A stretch of DNA of 64,000 nt, taken from contig OX044364.1 in assembly GCA_943846735.1 (NCBI GenBank), positions 1,550,001 through 1,614,000 on the forward strand, in the 5' to 3' direction. Position numbers and translations under genes: made by a program. The stretch's first letter is position 1; the number at the start of each line of letters is the position of its first letter. The notes under the pieces are model-generated. The model did no database searches. It worked only from the letters and a program-made list of their open reading frames with translations, and was not told the origin of the DNA. Shown one piece after another: positions 26,417 to 36,600 of the stretch. This DNA is from CAJQLB01 sp905479065 (GTDB lineage Bacteria; Bacteroidota; Bacteroidia; Flavobacteriales; Flavobacteriaceae).

Positions 26417-28126
26417 TTATGCGTTGGTTTTTTTTAATTGTTCTGCAGCATGATTTGCGGCACGAGCAGTAAATGCCATATAGCCTAAAGAAGGATTATG
26501 GCAGGCTGCTGAGGTCATAAATGCGCCATCGGTAACATACACATTGGTACACGAATGTATTTGATTGTGTTTGTTTAATACTGACGTTTTTGGATCGCGA
26601 CCCATACGCGCAGTACCCATCTCATGAATTCCTAAACCCATCGCTCGGCCTTGCGTGTTGTCATATCCTCGTACGTCTTCATAACCTGCAGCAGTAAGCA
26701 TTCTAACTGCCTGTTCTTGCATGTCTTTTCTCATAGCTAATTCATTTTCTCCAAAATCTGCATCAAAAGTCACCGTGGGCAAGCCCCACTCATCCAATTT
26801 TTCATAATCTAAAGACATTTTGTTGTTATGATCTGGTAATGTTTCACCAAATGCTGTTAAACCAACATACCATTCTCCCGGCTTTAGAATTGCTTCTTTT
26901 AATTCAGGGCCATATTTCACTTCAGCTACTAATTCAGACAAGCTTGTTCGGGAAGCTCCTCCTTGGTACCCATATCCTCTTTTAAATTTATCAGTATTGG
27001 TTTCACCACCAAGATTCCTAAAACGTGGTATGTAAATTCCATTCGGTCTTCTTCCTTTTGTTGTTTTATCTTCAAAACCTGTTACTTTGGCTCTAGCCCC
27101 TACATGGAAGTGATGATCCATAATATTATGTCCTAGCTCACCACTGTCGTTACCTAAACCGTTTGGAAAGCGTTCTGATTTGGATTGTAATAAGATAGAA
27201 GCTGAAGCAATTGCAGAAGCACAAAGAAATATAACCTTTGCTTTAAAGATAAATACCTGTTTTGTTTCAGCATCAATTACCTTAACACCTGACGCTTTTT
27301 GAGTTGCGTTGTCATAAATAACTTCATGAACAATAGAATTTGGTCTCAATGTCATGTTTCCTGTAGCCTCAGCTGCTGGAAGAGTCGAAGAGTTACTACT
27401 AAAGTAGGCGCCAAAAGGACACCCCCTCATGCATCGATTTCTATACTGACAGGTGCTTCTACCTAAACCTGGTTTTGTTCCTTCGGTGATATGCGCTGTT
27501 CTTCCAACGGTAAGTAATCTACCATCATCAAAATTTTCAGCAATTTTTGATTGCAAATCCTTTTCAACACAATTTAAATTCATTGGCTTTAAAAGTTTTT
27601 GATCAGGAAGCACCTTAATTCCTAAGTTTTCTCCACTTACTCCAATAAACTCTTCCACTTTATCATACCATGGTTCAATTTCTTTATATCGAATTGGCCA
27701 ATCAACTGCAACACCTTCTTTTTTATTTGCCTCAAAATCAATATCACTCAATCGGTAACTTTGCCTTCCCCACATTAATGACCGACCTCCAACATGATAT
27801 CCCCTAATCCAATCAAATCGTTTTTCTTCGTTGTAAGGATGCTTCAAATCATCAACAAAAAAATGTTTCCTAGATTCTTTGGTGACATATCCAGTTCTAT
27901 TTTGTTTTGACATTCGACTTTTAGTTTCTTGGCTAACAACATCTCCATTAGGGAAATCCCAAGGATCCATATAGGCAGTCGTATAATCCTCAACATGCTT
28001 GATCATTCTACCTCGTTCAAGTACCAATGTTTTCAAACCATTCTCACAAAGTTCTTTTGCAGCCCATCCTCCTGAAATACCCGTACCCACGACAATGGCA
28101 TCGTATTGTGTGTCTTCTAAATTCAT
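26417..28126 (-). CDS. GMC-family FAD oxidoreductase, probable glycoside 3-dehydrogenase large subunit
   Basis: A 569-residue GMC flavoprotein without a signal peptide. The FAD fold is YDAIVVGTGISGGWAAKEL (8-26). A four-cysteine stretch, STCQYRNRCMRGCPFGAYFS, is typical of the gluconate 2-dehydrogenase-like branch. The C-terminal active-site region has HEMGTARMG and CHNPSLGYMAFTARA, giving the His/Asn catalytic pair. With the subunit-3 gene downstream and DUF1080 genes nearby, it most likely oxidises C3 of a sugar or glycoside. It is the first gene of the minus-strand operon, facing a divergent operon across 147 bases. Family firm; regiochemistry inferred. Confidence 0.9.
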   Translation of the reverse strand: MNLEDTQYDAIVVGTGISGGWAAKELCENGLKTLVLERGRMIKHVEDYTTAYMDPWDFPNGDVVSQETKSRMSKQNRTGYVTKESRKHFFVDDLKHPYNEEKRFDWIRGYHVGGRSLMWGRQSYRLSDIDFEANKKEGVAVDWPIRYKEIEPWYDKVEEFIGVSGENLGIKVLPDQKLLKPMNLNCVEKDLQSKIAENFDDGRLLTVGRTAHITEGTKPGLGRSTCQYRNRCMRGCPFGAYFSSNSSTLPAAEATGNMTLRPNSIVHEVIYDNATQKASGVKVIDAETKQVFIFKAKVIFLCASAIASASILLQSKSERFPNGLGNDSGELGHNIMDHHFHVGARAKVTGFEDKTTKGRRPNGIYIPRFRNLGGETNTDKFKRGYGYQGGASRTSLSELVAEVKYGPELKEAILKPGEWYVGLTAFGETLPDHNNKMSLDYEKLDEWGLPTVTFDADFGENELAMRKDMQEQAVRMLTAAGYEDVRGYDNTQGRAMGLGIHEMGTARMGRDPKTSVLNKHNQIHSCTNVYVTDGAFMTSAACHNPSLGYMAFTARAANHAAEQLKKTNA

Positions 28127-28273
28127 TTGTAGTTAATTATTATTATTATTTTGTGATTTTTATTAATGAATTCTAACTTTTTTATTGAAAAAATTATGTT
28201 ATTGGGGTTCAATTTAATTAATTTGTACTTTCCACAAAATACATTCGATAGTTTTAACATTTTAAAATAAAAA

Positions 28274-29245
28274 ATGACACCAAAATTAATTTTTAACAAC
28301 ACGATTTTAATTAGTTTTACATTGACATGCTTAATGTTTATGAATTGTAAAACAGAAACAACAGAAATTTCCAAGATGAAAAATGTCAATGAATCCTCAT
28401 TAAAATTGTCTCTAGCACAGTGGTCACTACATCGGTATGTAGAAAATGAACAAAAATCTCCATTTGATTTTGCCTCTCAAGCAAAAAAGTTAGGATTTGA
28501 AGGTTTAGAATACGTGAGTCAGTTGTACAAACATGAAATAGAAAAGCTTGGTTTTGACGCTGTAATTGACTCATTATTTTTGATAAGTAAGGACATTGGA
28601 ATGCAAAATGTTCTAATCATGGTTGATGAGGAAGGAGACTTGGCAAATCCTGACGAAGCAAAAAGAAACCAAGCTGTTGAAAATCATAAACGTTGGGTAG
28701 ATGCTGCACAAAAACTAGGTTGCCATGCCATAAGGGTCAATACATTTGGAACAAATGACCCTAAAATTTGGCAAACATCAGTCGTTGATGGACTGCGTAA
28801 ATTATCTGAGTATGCAATGACAAAAAATATTAATATTCTATGTGAAAATCACGGTTGGCTTTCATCAAATCCTGAACAACTAATGTTAGCTATTAATACA
28901 GTTAATTTGCCTAATTGTGGGACCTTACCTGACTTTGGAAATTGGTGTCTCGAAAGGATCAATAAAGATGACATTTGGGGAGACTGTGCAAAAGAATACC
29001 CGGACAAATATCAAGGAGTTAAATTAATGATGCCTGCAGCAAAAGCCATCAGTGCTAAATCTTATGATTTTGACGAGGTTGGGAACGAAACATCTATTAA
29101 TTACACCAAAATGATGCGTATTGTTCGTGAAGCAGGATACCAAGGTTATATTGGTGTTGAATACGAAGGAGACACAATGGATGAAATGACTGGAATTACA
29201 GCCACAAGAGATTTATTAATTAAAGTTTATAACTTAACGAATTAA
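28274..29245 (+). CDS. Sugar phosphate isomerase/epimerase-like TIM-barrel lipoprotein
   Basis: A 323-residue protein with an N-terminal hydrophobic signal ending in a possible lipobox (MFMNC, Cys25), so it is envelope-located. The body is a xylose-isomerase-like TIM barrel of the AP-endonuclease-2 superfamily: SLAQWSLHRY, KLGFEGLEYVSQLY, NILCENHGWLSS, LPDFGNWC and GYIGVEYEGD carry the expected metal-binding Glu, Asp and Glu residues. In DUF1080/Gfo clusters such proteins are candidates for epimerases or lyases of 3-keto-sugars. First gene of the plus-strand operon. Family firm; reaction unknown. Confidence 0.82.
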   Translation: MTPKLIFNNTILISFTLTCLMFMNCKTETTEISKMKNVNESSLKLSLAQWSLHRYVENEQKSPFDFASQAKKLGFEGLEYVSQLYKHEIEKLGFDAVIDSLFLISKDIGMQNVLIMVDEEGDLANPDEAKRNQAVENHKRWVDAAQKLGCHAIRVNTFGTNDPKIWQTSVVDGLRKLSEYAMTKNINILCENHGWLSSNPEQLMLAINTVNLPNCGTLPDFGNWCLERINKDDIWGDCAKEYPDKYQGVKLMMPAAKAISAKSYDFDEVGNETSINYTKMMRIVREAGYQGYIGVEYEGDTMDEMTGITATRDLLIKVYNLTN

Positions 29246-29299
29246 AACATTGCTGTACTTTCAATGCTTTTAAAAATTACAATCACTTAAATTATTATA

Positions 29300-30523
29300 A
29301 TGAAAAAATCAATACAATTTCAATTATCATTCATGATGTTTCTCGAGTTCTTTATTTGGGGAGGTTGGTTTGTAACGATGGGTATTTTTCTTACGAACAC
29401 CCTGAGTACCGACGGTACAGAAACAGCTATGGCATATTCTACCCAATCATTGGGTGCTATTGTAGCTCCTTTTTTTATTGGATTAATTGCTGATCGTTTT
29501 TTTAATGCTGAGCGTATTTTAGGAGTTCTTCATTTAATAGGAGCCATTTTAATGTATCAATTGGCCAATGCTACTAGTTTTACTGAATTTTATCCTTACG
29601 TTTTAGGATATATGATTGCTTACATGCCAACACTAGCTTTAGTGAACTCTGTCAGTTTCAATCAGCTCACTGATCCATCAAAGCAATTTTCATTTATTCG
29701 AGTTTGGGGAACAGTCGGTTGGATAGTTGCTGGCTTAGTCATAAGTCGAGTGTTTCTTTGGGATAGTGAATCTGGTATCGCGGATGGCATGCTAAGAAAT
29801 ACTTTTTTAATGTGTGGAATTGCTTCAGCTGTTTTAGGCTTATTTAGCTTTACACTACCTAAAACTCCTCCTAATAAAGAGGAACGAGTAACTGTATCAG
29901 ATATTATTGGGCTGGACGCACTAAAACTATTAAAAGACCGAAACTTTTTGGTCTTCTTTTTTGCCTCTGTTTTAATTTGCATACCATTAGCTTTTTATTA
30001 TCAGCACGCCGGGCAATTTTTGGGAGAAATAGGGGTTGATAAACCTGCAGAAAAAATGGCAATTGGCCAGATGTCTGAAGTTGTTTTTATGCTCTTATTA
30101 CCATTTTTCTTCAAGCGATACGGTTTTAAAAAGACCTTATTAATAGGCATGTTAGCTTGGTTATTGCGCTATTTATTATTTGCATGGGGTAATTCAGGAG
30201 ATCTTTATTTTATGCTATTAGTCGGAATTGCTCTTCATGGTATATGCTACGATTTTTTCTTTGTTTCAGGGCAAATCTACACGGATTCGAAGGCTGGAGA
30301 GAAATATAAAAGTTCGGCCCAAGGCCTGATAACACTAGCCACTTATGGTATCGGCATGCTTGTGGGGTTCTGGATTGCAGGGAGAATTACAGATAGTTTT
30401 GCAATAACAGAAACTGAGCATTTATGGAATAAAATATGGGTTTATCCAGCAATTTTCGCCACGGTTGTTTTTGTGTTATTTGCTGTTTTTTTTAAAAATG
30501 AAGAAATAGAATATAAAAATTAG
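29300..30523 (+). CDS. MFS transporter, nucleoside:H+ symporter-like
   Basis: A 407-residue permease with about twelve transmembrane helices. The N-terminus QLSFMMFLEFFIWGGWFVTMG, and FSFIRVWGTVGWIVAG near residues 133-148, are hallmarks of the NupG/XapB-like nucleoside:H+ symporter family. In Bacteroidota, members of this family often sit in sugar clusters, so the substrate may be a keto-sugar or disaccharide rather than a nucleoside. It lies between an envelope TIM-barrel gene and a cytoplasmic oxidoreductase gene seven bases downstream, a sensible place for the importer of the pathway intermediate. Confidence 0.85.
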   Translation: MKKSIQFQLSFMMFLEFFIWGGWFVTMGIFLTNTLSTDGTETAMAYSTQSLGAIVAPFFIGLIADRFFNAERILGVLHLIGAILMYQLANATSFTEFYPYVLGYMIAYMPTLALVNSVSFNQLTDPSKQFSFIRVWGTVGWIVAGLVISRVFLWDSESGIADGMLRNTFLMCGIASAVLGLFSFTLPKTPPNKEERVTVSDIIGLDALKLLKDRNFLVFFFASVLICIPLAFYYQHAGQFLGEIGVDKPAEKMAIGQMSEVVFMLLLPFFFKRYGFKKTLLIGMLAWLLRYLLFAWGNSGDLYFMLLVGIALHGICYDFFFVSGQIYTDSKAGEKYKSSAQGLITLATYGIGMLVGFWIAGRITDSFAITETEHLWNKIWVYPAIFATVVFVLFAVFFKNEEIEYKN

Positions 30524-30529
30524 GTAGTT

Positions 30530-31672
30530 ATGGCTCAAAAAATAAAATGGGGTGTTCTAGGAGGAGGTGGTGACTCACTGATTGGAGTTTTACATCGTGT
30601 GGCTGCAAGTATGTTTGATGCCTATGAACTTTTGGGGGCTGTTTTTAACCCAGATATCGAGAAAAGCATGGAATATGCAAAAGAGCTTGGTATTAAAACA
30701 GACCGAATCCATCCTAATTTTGAGACCATGATAATGGCTGAATTGGCATTGCCCCAACAAGAACGTATTCAAGTTTTTTCAATACTAACACCTAACTTTT
30801 TGCATTTTCCGATGGCCAAAAAGTTGTTAGAATCTGGATTTCATGTAATCTGCGAAAAACCAATGACTATGTCGTATGCAGAGGCTCTCGAATTACAAGT
30901 GATTCAAAAAAGTACTGGTGCTATTTTTGCATTAACACATACATACACGGGATATCCCATGGTACGTCAAATGAAATCCATGATCGCTCAGGGAGAGCTC
31001 GGTGACATCCAAAAAATAGATGCGCAATATTATCAAGGTTGGATTAATCCTATTATTCATGATGTAAACATGAGAAAAACCACATGGAGATTAGATCCAG
31101 AAAAATCTGGAATTAGTTGCTGTATGGGAGACATTGGAGTACATGCGTATCAAATGATTGAATATGTTACGGGAATGGAGATCTCTTCCATATTAGCAGA
31201 TTTAAATCATCTCTATAACGATAATCAAATGGATATTGATGGAACCGTACTTTTACGTTTCGGAGCCTTCTCTAAAGGTGTATTAAGGGTGAGTCAAATC
31301 GCAACCGGAGAAGAAAACAATTTCAGTGTAGCTGTTTATGGAACCAAATGTGCTTTAAAATGGGAACAAGAAAATCCAAATTATCTGTATTTATTAGAAG
31401 AAGGTAAACCAATGCAAACTCTAAAACCAGGCCATGCCTATAATTCAGCTTTATCATTGGATGGCACTAAGCTTCCTCCTGGACATCCTGAAGGTATTTT
31501 TGACGCAATGGGTAACATCTACAGAGGAGTGGCAAAAGCCATCCGTGGTCTCAATTATTTAGAGGGTGAGTTTCCAGAAATGACCGACGGTGTTAGAGGC
31601 ATGAATTTTATTGAAAAAGTCATAGAATCCCACGACAAGGGTAATATTTGGATTAAATTGATAAACAATTGA
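30530..31672 (+). CDS. Gfo/Idh/MocA-family oxidoreductase, cytoplasmic
   Basis: A 380-residue NAD(P)-dependent oxidoreductase without signal peptide. The Rossmann start is KIKWGVLGGGGDSLIG, the conserved lysine lies in VICEKPMTMSYAEAL, and ISCCMGDIGVHAYQMIEY provides the usual substrate-side Asp/His. It differs from the Tat-exported family member at 23510 in location and sequence. In the cytoplasm it may reduce imported 3-keto-sugar to the normal sugar, or do the reverse. One base separates its stop from the next start, so translation is probably coupled. Family firm. Confidence 0.9.
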   Translation: MAQKIKWGVLGGGGDSLIGVLHRVAASMFDAYELLGAVFNPDIEKSMEYAKELGIKTDRIHPNFETMIMAELALPQQERIQVFSILTPNFLHFPMAKKLLESGFHVICEKPMTMSYAEALELQVIQKSTGAIFALTHTYTGYPMVRQMKSMIAQGELGDIQKIDAQYYQGWINPIIHDVNMRKTTWRLDPEKSGISCCMGDIGVHAYQMIEYVTGMEISSILADLNHLYNDNQMDIDGTVLLRFGAFSKGVLRVSQIATGEENNFSVAVYGTKCALKWEQENPNYLYLLEEGKPMQTLKPGHAYNSALSLDGTKLPPGHPEGIFDAMGNIYRGVAKAIRGLNYLEGEFPEMTDGVRGMNFIEKVIESHDKGNIWIKLINN

Positions 31673-31673
31673 A

Positions 31674-32726
31674 ATGAAAACAATTAAAGGACCTGCTGTA
31701 TTTCTAGCACAATTCATGGACGACAAAGAACCTTTTAATTCATTAGATGGTTTATGTAAATGGGCGAGTAATTTAGGTTATAAAGGCATTCAAATACCGA
31801 CAGACCCGAGTTTAATTGATTTGGAAAAGGCTGCTGCCAGCCAAACCTATTGTGATGAGTTCAAAGAAAAGATAAATTCATATGGTTTAGAAATTACTGA
31901 ATTATCTACTCATCTTCAAGGGCAATTAGTAGCTGTGCATCCAGCCTACGATATCATGTTTGATAATTTTGCTCCAGACCACTGTAAAGGCAATCCTAAA
32001 GCCCGTACAGAGTGGGCTGTAAAGCAAGTAAAAAATGCGGCAACCGTTAGTAGAAGATTAGGATTAAAAGCCCATGCAACTTTTTCTGGATCGTTACTGT
32101 GGCATACGATGCATCCCTGGCCTCAAAGACCTGATGGTTTAGTTGAAATGGGATTTAAAGAATTAGCAAAACGATGGGTGCCAATTCTTAATCATTTTAA
32201 CGATGAAGGCGTGGACGTCTGCTATGAGGTTCATCCAGGTGAAGATATTCATGATGGTATTACATTTGAACGCTTTTTGAAAGCTACAAACAACCATAAA
32301 CGAGTAAATATTTTATACGACCCCTCACATTTTGTTCTTCAGCAATTAGACTACTTGTCGTACATTGATCATTATCACGAATACATAAAGTCTTTTCACG
32401 TTAAAGATGCAGAGTTTAACCCTACCGGTAAAAAAGGTGCGTTTGGAGGGTATTCTGATTGGAGAGATAGAGCAGGAAGATATCGATCGCTTGGTGATGG
32501 TCAAATTGATTTTAAAACAATATTTTCAAAACTCACTGAATATGGCTGTGATGTTTGGGCTGTCATGGAATGGGAGTGTTGTATAAAAAATTCCGAACAA
32601 GGTGCAAAAGAGGGCGCTAAATTTATTCAAGATCATATTATTGAGGTAACGACCAAACGATTTGACGATTTTGCAGGAGATACTAAAACAGACAACAACA
32701 AACTAAAACAAATTTTAGGACTTTAA
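31674..32726 (+). CDS. Sugar phosphate isomerase/epimerase-like TIM-barrel protein, cytoplasmic
   Basis: A 350-residue xylose-isomerase-like TIM-barrel protein without signal peptide. Probable metal ligands are Glu in CYEVHPGED, Asp and His in LYDPSHFVLQ, His in SFHVKDAEF, and Glu in AVMEWECC. The segment FGGYSDWRDRAGRYRSLGDGQIDF is typical of the branch found beside Gfo/Idh/MocA genes. It probably isomerises or epimerises the product handled by the preceding oxidoreductase. It differs from the lipoprotein barrel at 28274, so the cluster has one envelope and one cytoplasmic version. Confidence 0.88.
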   Translation: MKTIKGPAVFLAQFMDDKEPFNSLDGLCKWASNLGYKGIQIPTDPSLIDLEKAAASQTYCDEFKEKINSYGLEITELSTHLQGQLVAVHPAYDIMFDNFAPDHCKGNPKARTEWAVKQVKNAATVSRRLGLKAHATFSGSLLWHTMHPWPQRPDGLVEMGFKELAKRWVPILNHFNDEGVDVCYEVHPGEDIHDGITFERFLKATNNHKRVNILYDPSHFVLQQLDYLSYIDHYHEYIKSFHVKDAEFNPTGKKGAFGGYSDWRDRAGRYRSLGDGQIDFKTIFSKLTEYGCDVWAVMEWECCIKNSEQGAKEGAKFIQDHIIEVTTKRFDDFAGDTKTDNNKLKQILGL

Positions 32727-32736
32727 AACGCTTGAC

Positions 32737-33483
32737 ATGAAACAGCTATCATTACTTATGTTCATACTCATTTCTTTCACTACCTGTAAAAGGAGTCAGG
32801 AAAAACTTGAAATTCAAAATACTGCATACAATATAAAAACGCCTGGTAATTTATCTTCTCAAAATGATTGGACCATCCTTTTTGATGGAACATCGTTCAA
32901 TCATTGGAGAGGCTATTTAAGTGACAGTATGCCCAGTGAGTGGTCTATTGAAGATAACACTATGGTTTTTACTCCTGGTGATACAGGCGGTAAAAATATT
33001 ATCACGAAAGACACCTACACTAACTTTGTATTATCCCTTGAATGGAAAATTTCAGAGGGTGGCAATAGTGGCATCTTTTGGAGTGTTTTTGAGGATAAAA
33101 AATATAGAGAAGCCTACATGACAGGTCCTGAAATTCAGGTACTAGATAATGCAAAGCACCCTGATTCTTTTGTTGCAGAAGGAACACACAAAGCAGGATC
33201 TCTTTATGACCTCATAGCTTGTCCCGAACAATATATTAACCCTGCAGGAGAATGGAATTTATGTGTTATTGAGGTAAATCAAACTGCAAATATTGCAAAA
33301 GTTACTATGAATGATAACGAAGTCATGACATTTCCACTCAGTGGAGAAAAATGGGATACAATGGTGCAAAAATCGAAATTTAATGGCTGGGAGGGATTTG
33401 GAAAATATCAAACTGGACATGTTGGTCTGCAAGATCATGGTGATCGAGTAGCCTTCAGAAATATAAAAATCAAGGAACTTTAG
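32737..33483 (+). CDS. DUF1080 (3-keto-disaccharide hydrolase family) lipoprotein, second copy
   Basis: A 248-residue lipoprotein (ISFTTC, lipid Cys17). One DUF1080 domain follows: WTILFDGTSFNHWRGYLSD, WSIEDNTMVFTPGDTGGKN, FVLSLEWKISEGGNSGIFW, GPEIQVLDNAKHPD and a closing DRVAFRNIKIKEL. The domain resembles family enzymes acting on 3-keto-glycosides more closely at the 'GGNSGIFW' strand than the copy at 24982 does. It ends the catabolic part of the plus-strand operon; SusC begins 190 bases later. Two DUF1080 proteins may split work by anomer or linkage. Confidence 0.88.
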   Translation: MKQLSLLMFILISFTTCKRSQEKLEIQNTAYNIKTPGNLSSQNDWTILFDGTSFNHWRGYLSDSMPSEWSIEDNTMVFTPGDTGGKNIITKDTYTNFVLSLEWKISEGGNSGIFWSVFEDKKYREAYMTGPEIQVLDNAKHPDSFVAEGTHKAGSLYDLIACPEQYINPAGEWNLCVIEVNQTANIAKVTMNDNEVMTFPLSGEKWDTMVQKSKFNGWEGFGKYQTGHVGLQDHGDRVAFRNIKIKEL

Positions 33484-33552
33484 AGTGTAAATTTTATCAA
33501 ACACGAATACATACCGTATTGATACAAAATCGTTCTTAAAGTTAGTTTATAT

Positions 33553-33570
33553 AACGAAAACGATTTCGTT
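33553..33570. promoter_or_regulatory. LacI-type operator palindrome upstream of SusC
   Basis: AACGAAAACGATTTCGTT is an 18-base palindrome centred on CG, with 8 of 9 base pairs symmetric. A central CpG flanked by A/T tracts is the pattern of LacI/GalR-family operators. It lies about 100 bases before the SusC start in a 190-base intergenic region. No LacI-type gene is in the window, so the repressor must be encoded elsewhere. Site seen; binding inferred. Confidence 0.6.
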
Positions 33571-33673
33571 GCATTTTTTTATGAAATTCTTTCATATTAT
33601 GCTAATAATATGTTAATTTGTCGAATTAAAACAATCAAAATAATAATCTATCATTAACTAAATTTGAAATTAT

Positions 33674-36600
33674 ATGAAACAGAGTTTATTTAAACATCCT
33701 TTATTCCTTATAGCTCTACTTGTAAGTAGTGTTTCTTTTGGACAAGCAATTAAAGGTACTGTATCGGATGCAAATGGAGGTTTACCTGGCGTAAACATTA
33801 CCATTGCAGGAACAACTTCTGGCGCCCTGTCTGACTTTGACGGTAATTATGTCATTGAGGCAAGCGAGGGAGATGTTTTAGTATTCAGTTATGTTGGGTA
33901 TCAAACGGAAGAACGAACTGTTGGTTCTGAAATGGTGATCAATGTAACGATGAGCGAAGACTTAACTGCACTTGACGAAGTAGTTGTTATCGGTTATGGA
34001 TCAACAACAGTTAAAGATGCAACAGGAGCTGTTGCCGCTGTAAGGTCAGAGGATTTCAACCAAGGTGTTATATCGTCACCAGAGCAACTCATACAAGGTA
34101 AAACTGCTGGTGTTCAAATTTCAAACACAAGTGGTCAGCCGGGAGCAGGAATCAATATTCGTATCAGAGGTACAAACTCTGTAAGATCAAACAATAACCC
34201 CCTATTTGTTGTAGATGGAATTCCATTATCAGGAGGGTCAACTGTAGCTGGCGGAGATGTTCCAGGTGTTGGAGGTAATCCAGCCAAAAACCCATTGAAT
34301 TTTTTAAATCCAAATGATATTGAAAGCATTAGTATTTTGAAAGATGCATCTGCAACAGCCATCTATGGATCCAGAGGTGCGAATGGTGTCGTTATCATTA
34401 CAACAAAAAATGGAAGATCTCGAGATGGCGAGTTCACGTATCAATTTAACGTGAGCAGTTCAAAACCAAGAGAAACATACAATTTATTGAGTTCTAAAAA
34501 GTTTTTATCTGAAAGAACTCGATTAGGTTTGGATAATTCTGCAGATTATGGTTCATCAACAGATTGGCAAGACGTTATCTTCAGAACAGCTGCCTCTCAC
34601 AATCAAAATGTTAGCTATTCAAAATCTCATGATACAGGGTCGTATTTAGCCTCTGTTGGTTTTGGAAATCAGTTAGGCGTTGTCGAAAACTCTAACATGG
34701 AAAGAATTTCTGCTAGACTTAACGTTAATCAACGTTTCTTGGATGATAAATTAAAAATAAGCTTGCAGGGGACTTACTCAAGAATTAATGACCAGCTTGC
34801 ACCAATCGCGGGAAGTGCAGGATTTAGAGGTGATTTACTCGGTGCAGCATATTCTGCAAATCCAACTTGGCCAAATCGAGCAGGTTTTGATGAGACTGGC
34901 GGATTATTGAATCCTGCCAATTTACTAGCTTACTCTAGTGGTCGTGCTAACACAAATCGCTATTTAGCGAGTTTATCTGCAGAGTATGATATTTCTGATG
35001 ATCTTAGAGGTAAAGTAAGCGTTGGTATTGACCAATCAGATTCTGATAATTATTCGGTTAGTTCAAAAAATTTAAACTCTACAGGTAGTGTTACCGGAAA
35101 TGGACGTGGAAGTTACAATAACCTAGAAGTTGAGAATGAACTTTTAGAAGCGACTTTGAACTACAACAAAACATTTGGTGACTCAAAATTAGAAGCATTA
35201 GTTGGATTTTCATATCAAAGTTTTAGAAACTCAGGAATCAATTCTAGTGCATGGGGTTTTGGGACAGATGATATGGATCAAATGGGAGATGATATGAAAT
35301 CCATTGTTAACAATATTGCAAACCAAATACCAGGTTCATTTCAGCAATTTGGTTATGCTCCAAACTTATCTGGGGTGTATGTCAATAGATTATTTCCTGA
35401 TGTTGCACAAGAATTTATAAGTCCGAGTGGCAGCATTGGTGCAATTAAATCATTAGCTGTTGATTCTTATGACAACACTACTGAGTTACAGTCTTATTTT
35501 GCAAGAGTAAATTATTCTTACAAGAATAAATATTTATTGACTGCTACTGTAAGAGCAGATGGTTCGTCATCATTCAGTAAAGACAATCGTTACGGTTATT
35601 TCCCTTCTGGAGCTATTGCATGGAAATTAAGTGAAGAAGATTTCTTGAGTGACAGCAATGTTTCAACGTTAAAACTTAGAGTAAGTGCTGGTATAACTGG
35701 TAACCAAGAAGGTGTTGGATACGGAAATTATGTTAGACGAGAACGTTGGGGAGGTTTAGGTATCAGCGATTCAGGTGAAATCTTTTTAAATTCAGGTGTT
35801 GGAGCTGTAGCATTTGCTGAACCAAATCTAAAATGGGAGTCAACGGTACAATACGGCGCTGGTTTAGATTTTGGATTTAATGATGATCGATTATCAGGTA
35901 GCATCGATGTTTATAGTAAAGAAACTCAAGACTTATTATTTCTCATTAACACCGCACAACCTGCCGTGAATCCAACACAATTTAAAAATCTTGAAGATTC
36001 AAAAATTGTAAACAAAGGTGTTGAGTTTGGCTTAGCCTATGATCTTGTTCAATCAGAAGACTTTAATTGGTCAGCTTCATTTAACGTTGCCTATAATGAC
36101 AACATGGTGGAGTCATTAACTGGTGAATATTTATCTGCGAATGTTAATGGTCCTGGTTTAACAGGGGCTACTGCTCAAAAACTACAAGAAGGTTATCCTT
36201 TATTTTCTTACTTCGTGAGAGTATTTGATGGATATAATGCTGATGGAACGCCAATTATTACTGAAGACCCTCAATTTGTTGGAAAGAGTGCCTTACCAAC
36301 CGTAACAGGTGGTTTTTCTACAAATCTAAGCTACAAGCGTTGGACCATGTCTGCCTACTTAAGTGGTCAGTTTGGACACTATGTATATAACAATACAGCA
36401 AACGCTTTCTTTACAGCGGGTGCTTTCAATACCTCTAGAAATGTACTTCCTGAAACACTGACAAGTGGTGAAGGATTAGGTGCATCTGCTGAGGCTTCAA
36501 CTAGATTTTTGGAAAAAGGAGATTTTGTTCGCTTACAGAACTTATCTTTTAGCTATAATTTACCATTATCAGGAAAGGGAACTTTCAAATCAATGGTATT

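Noticed and set aside
28123..28389. An 88-codon minus-strand frame across the divergent promoter region
   Set aside because: It overlaps the start of the TIM-barrel gene, is dominated by Ile/Lys/Asn from AT-rich DNA, and has no recognisable features.
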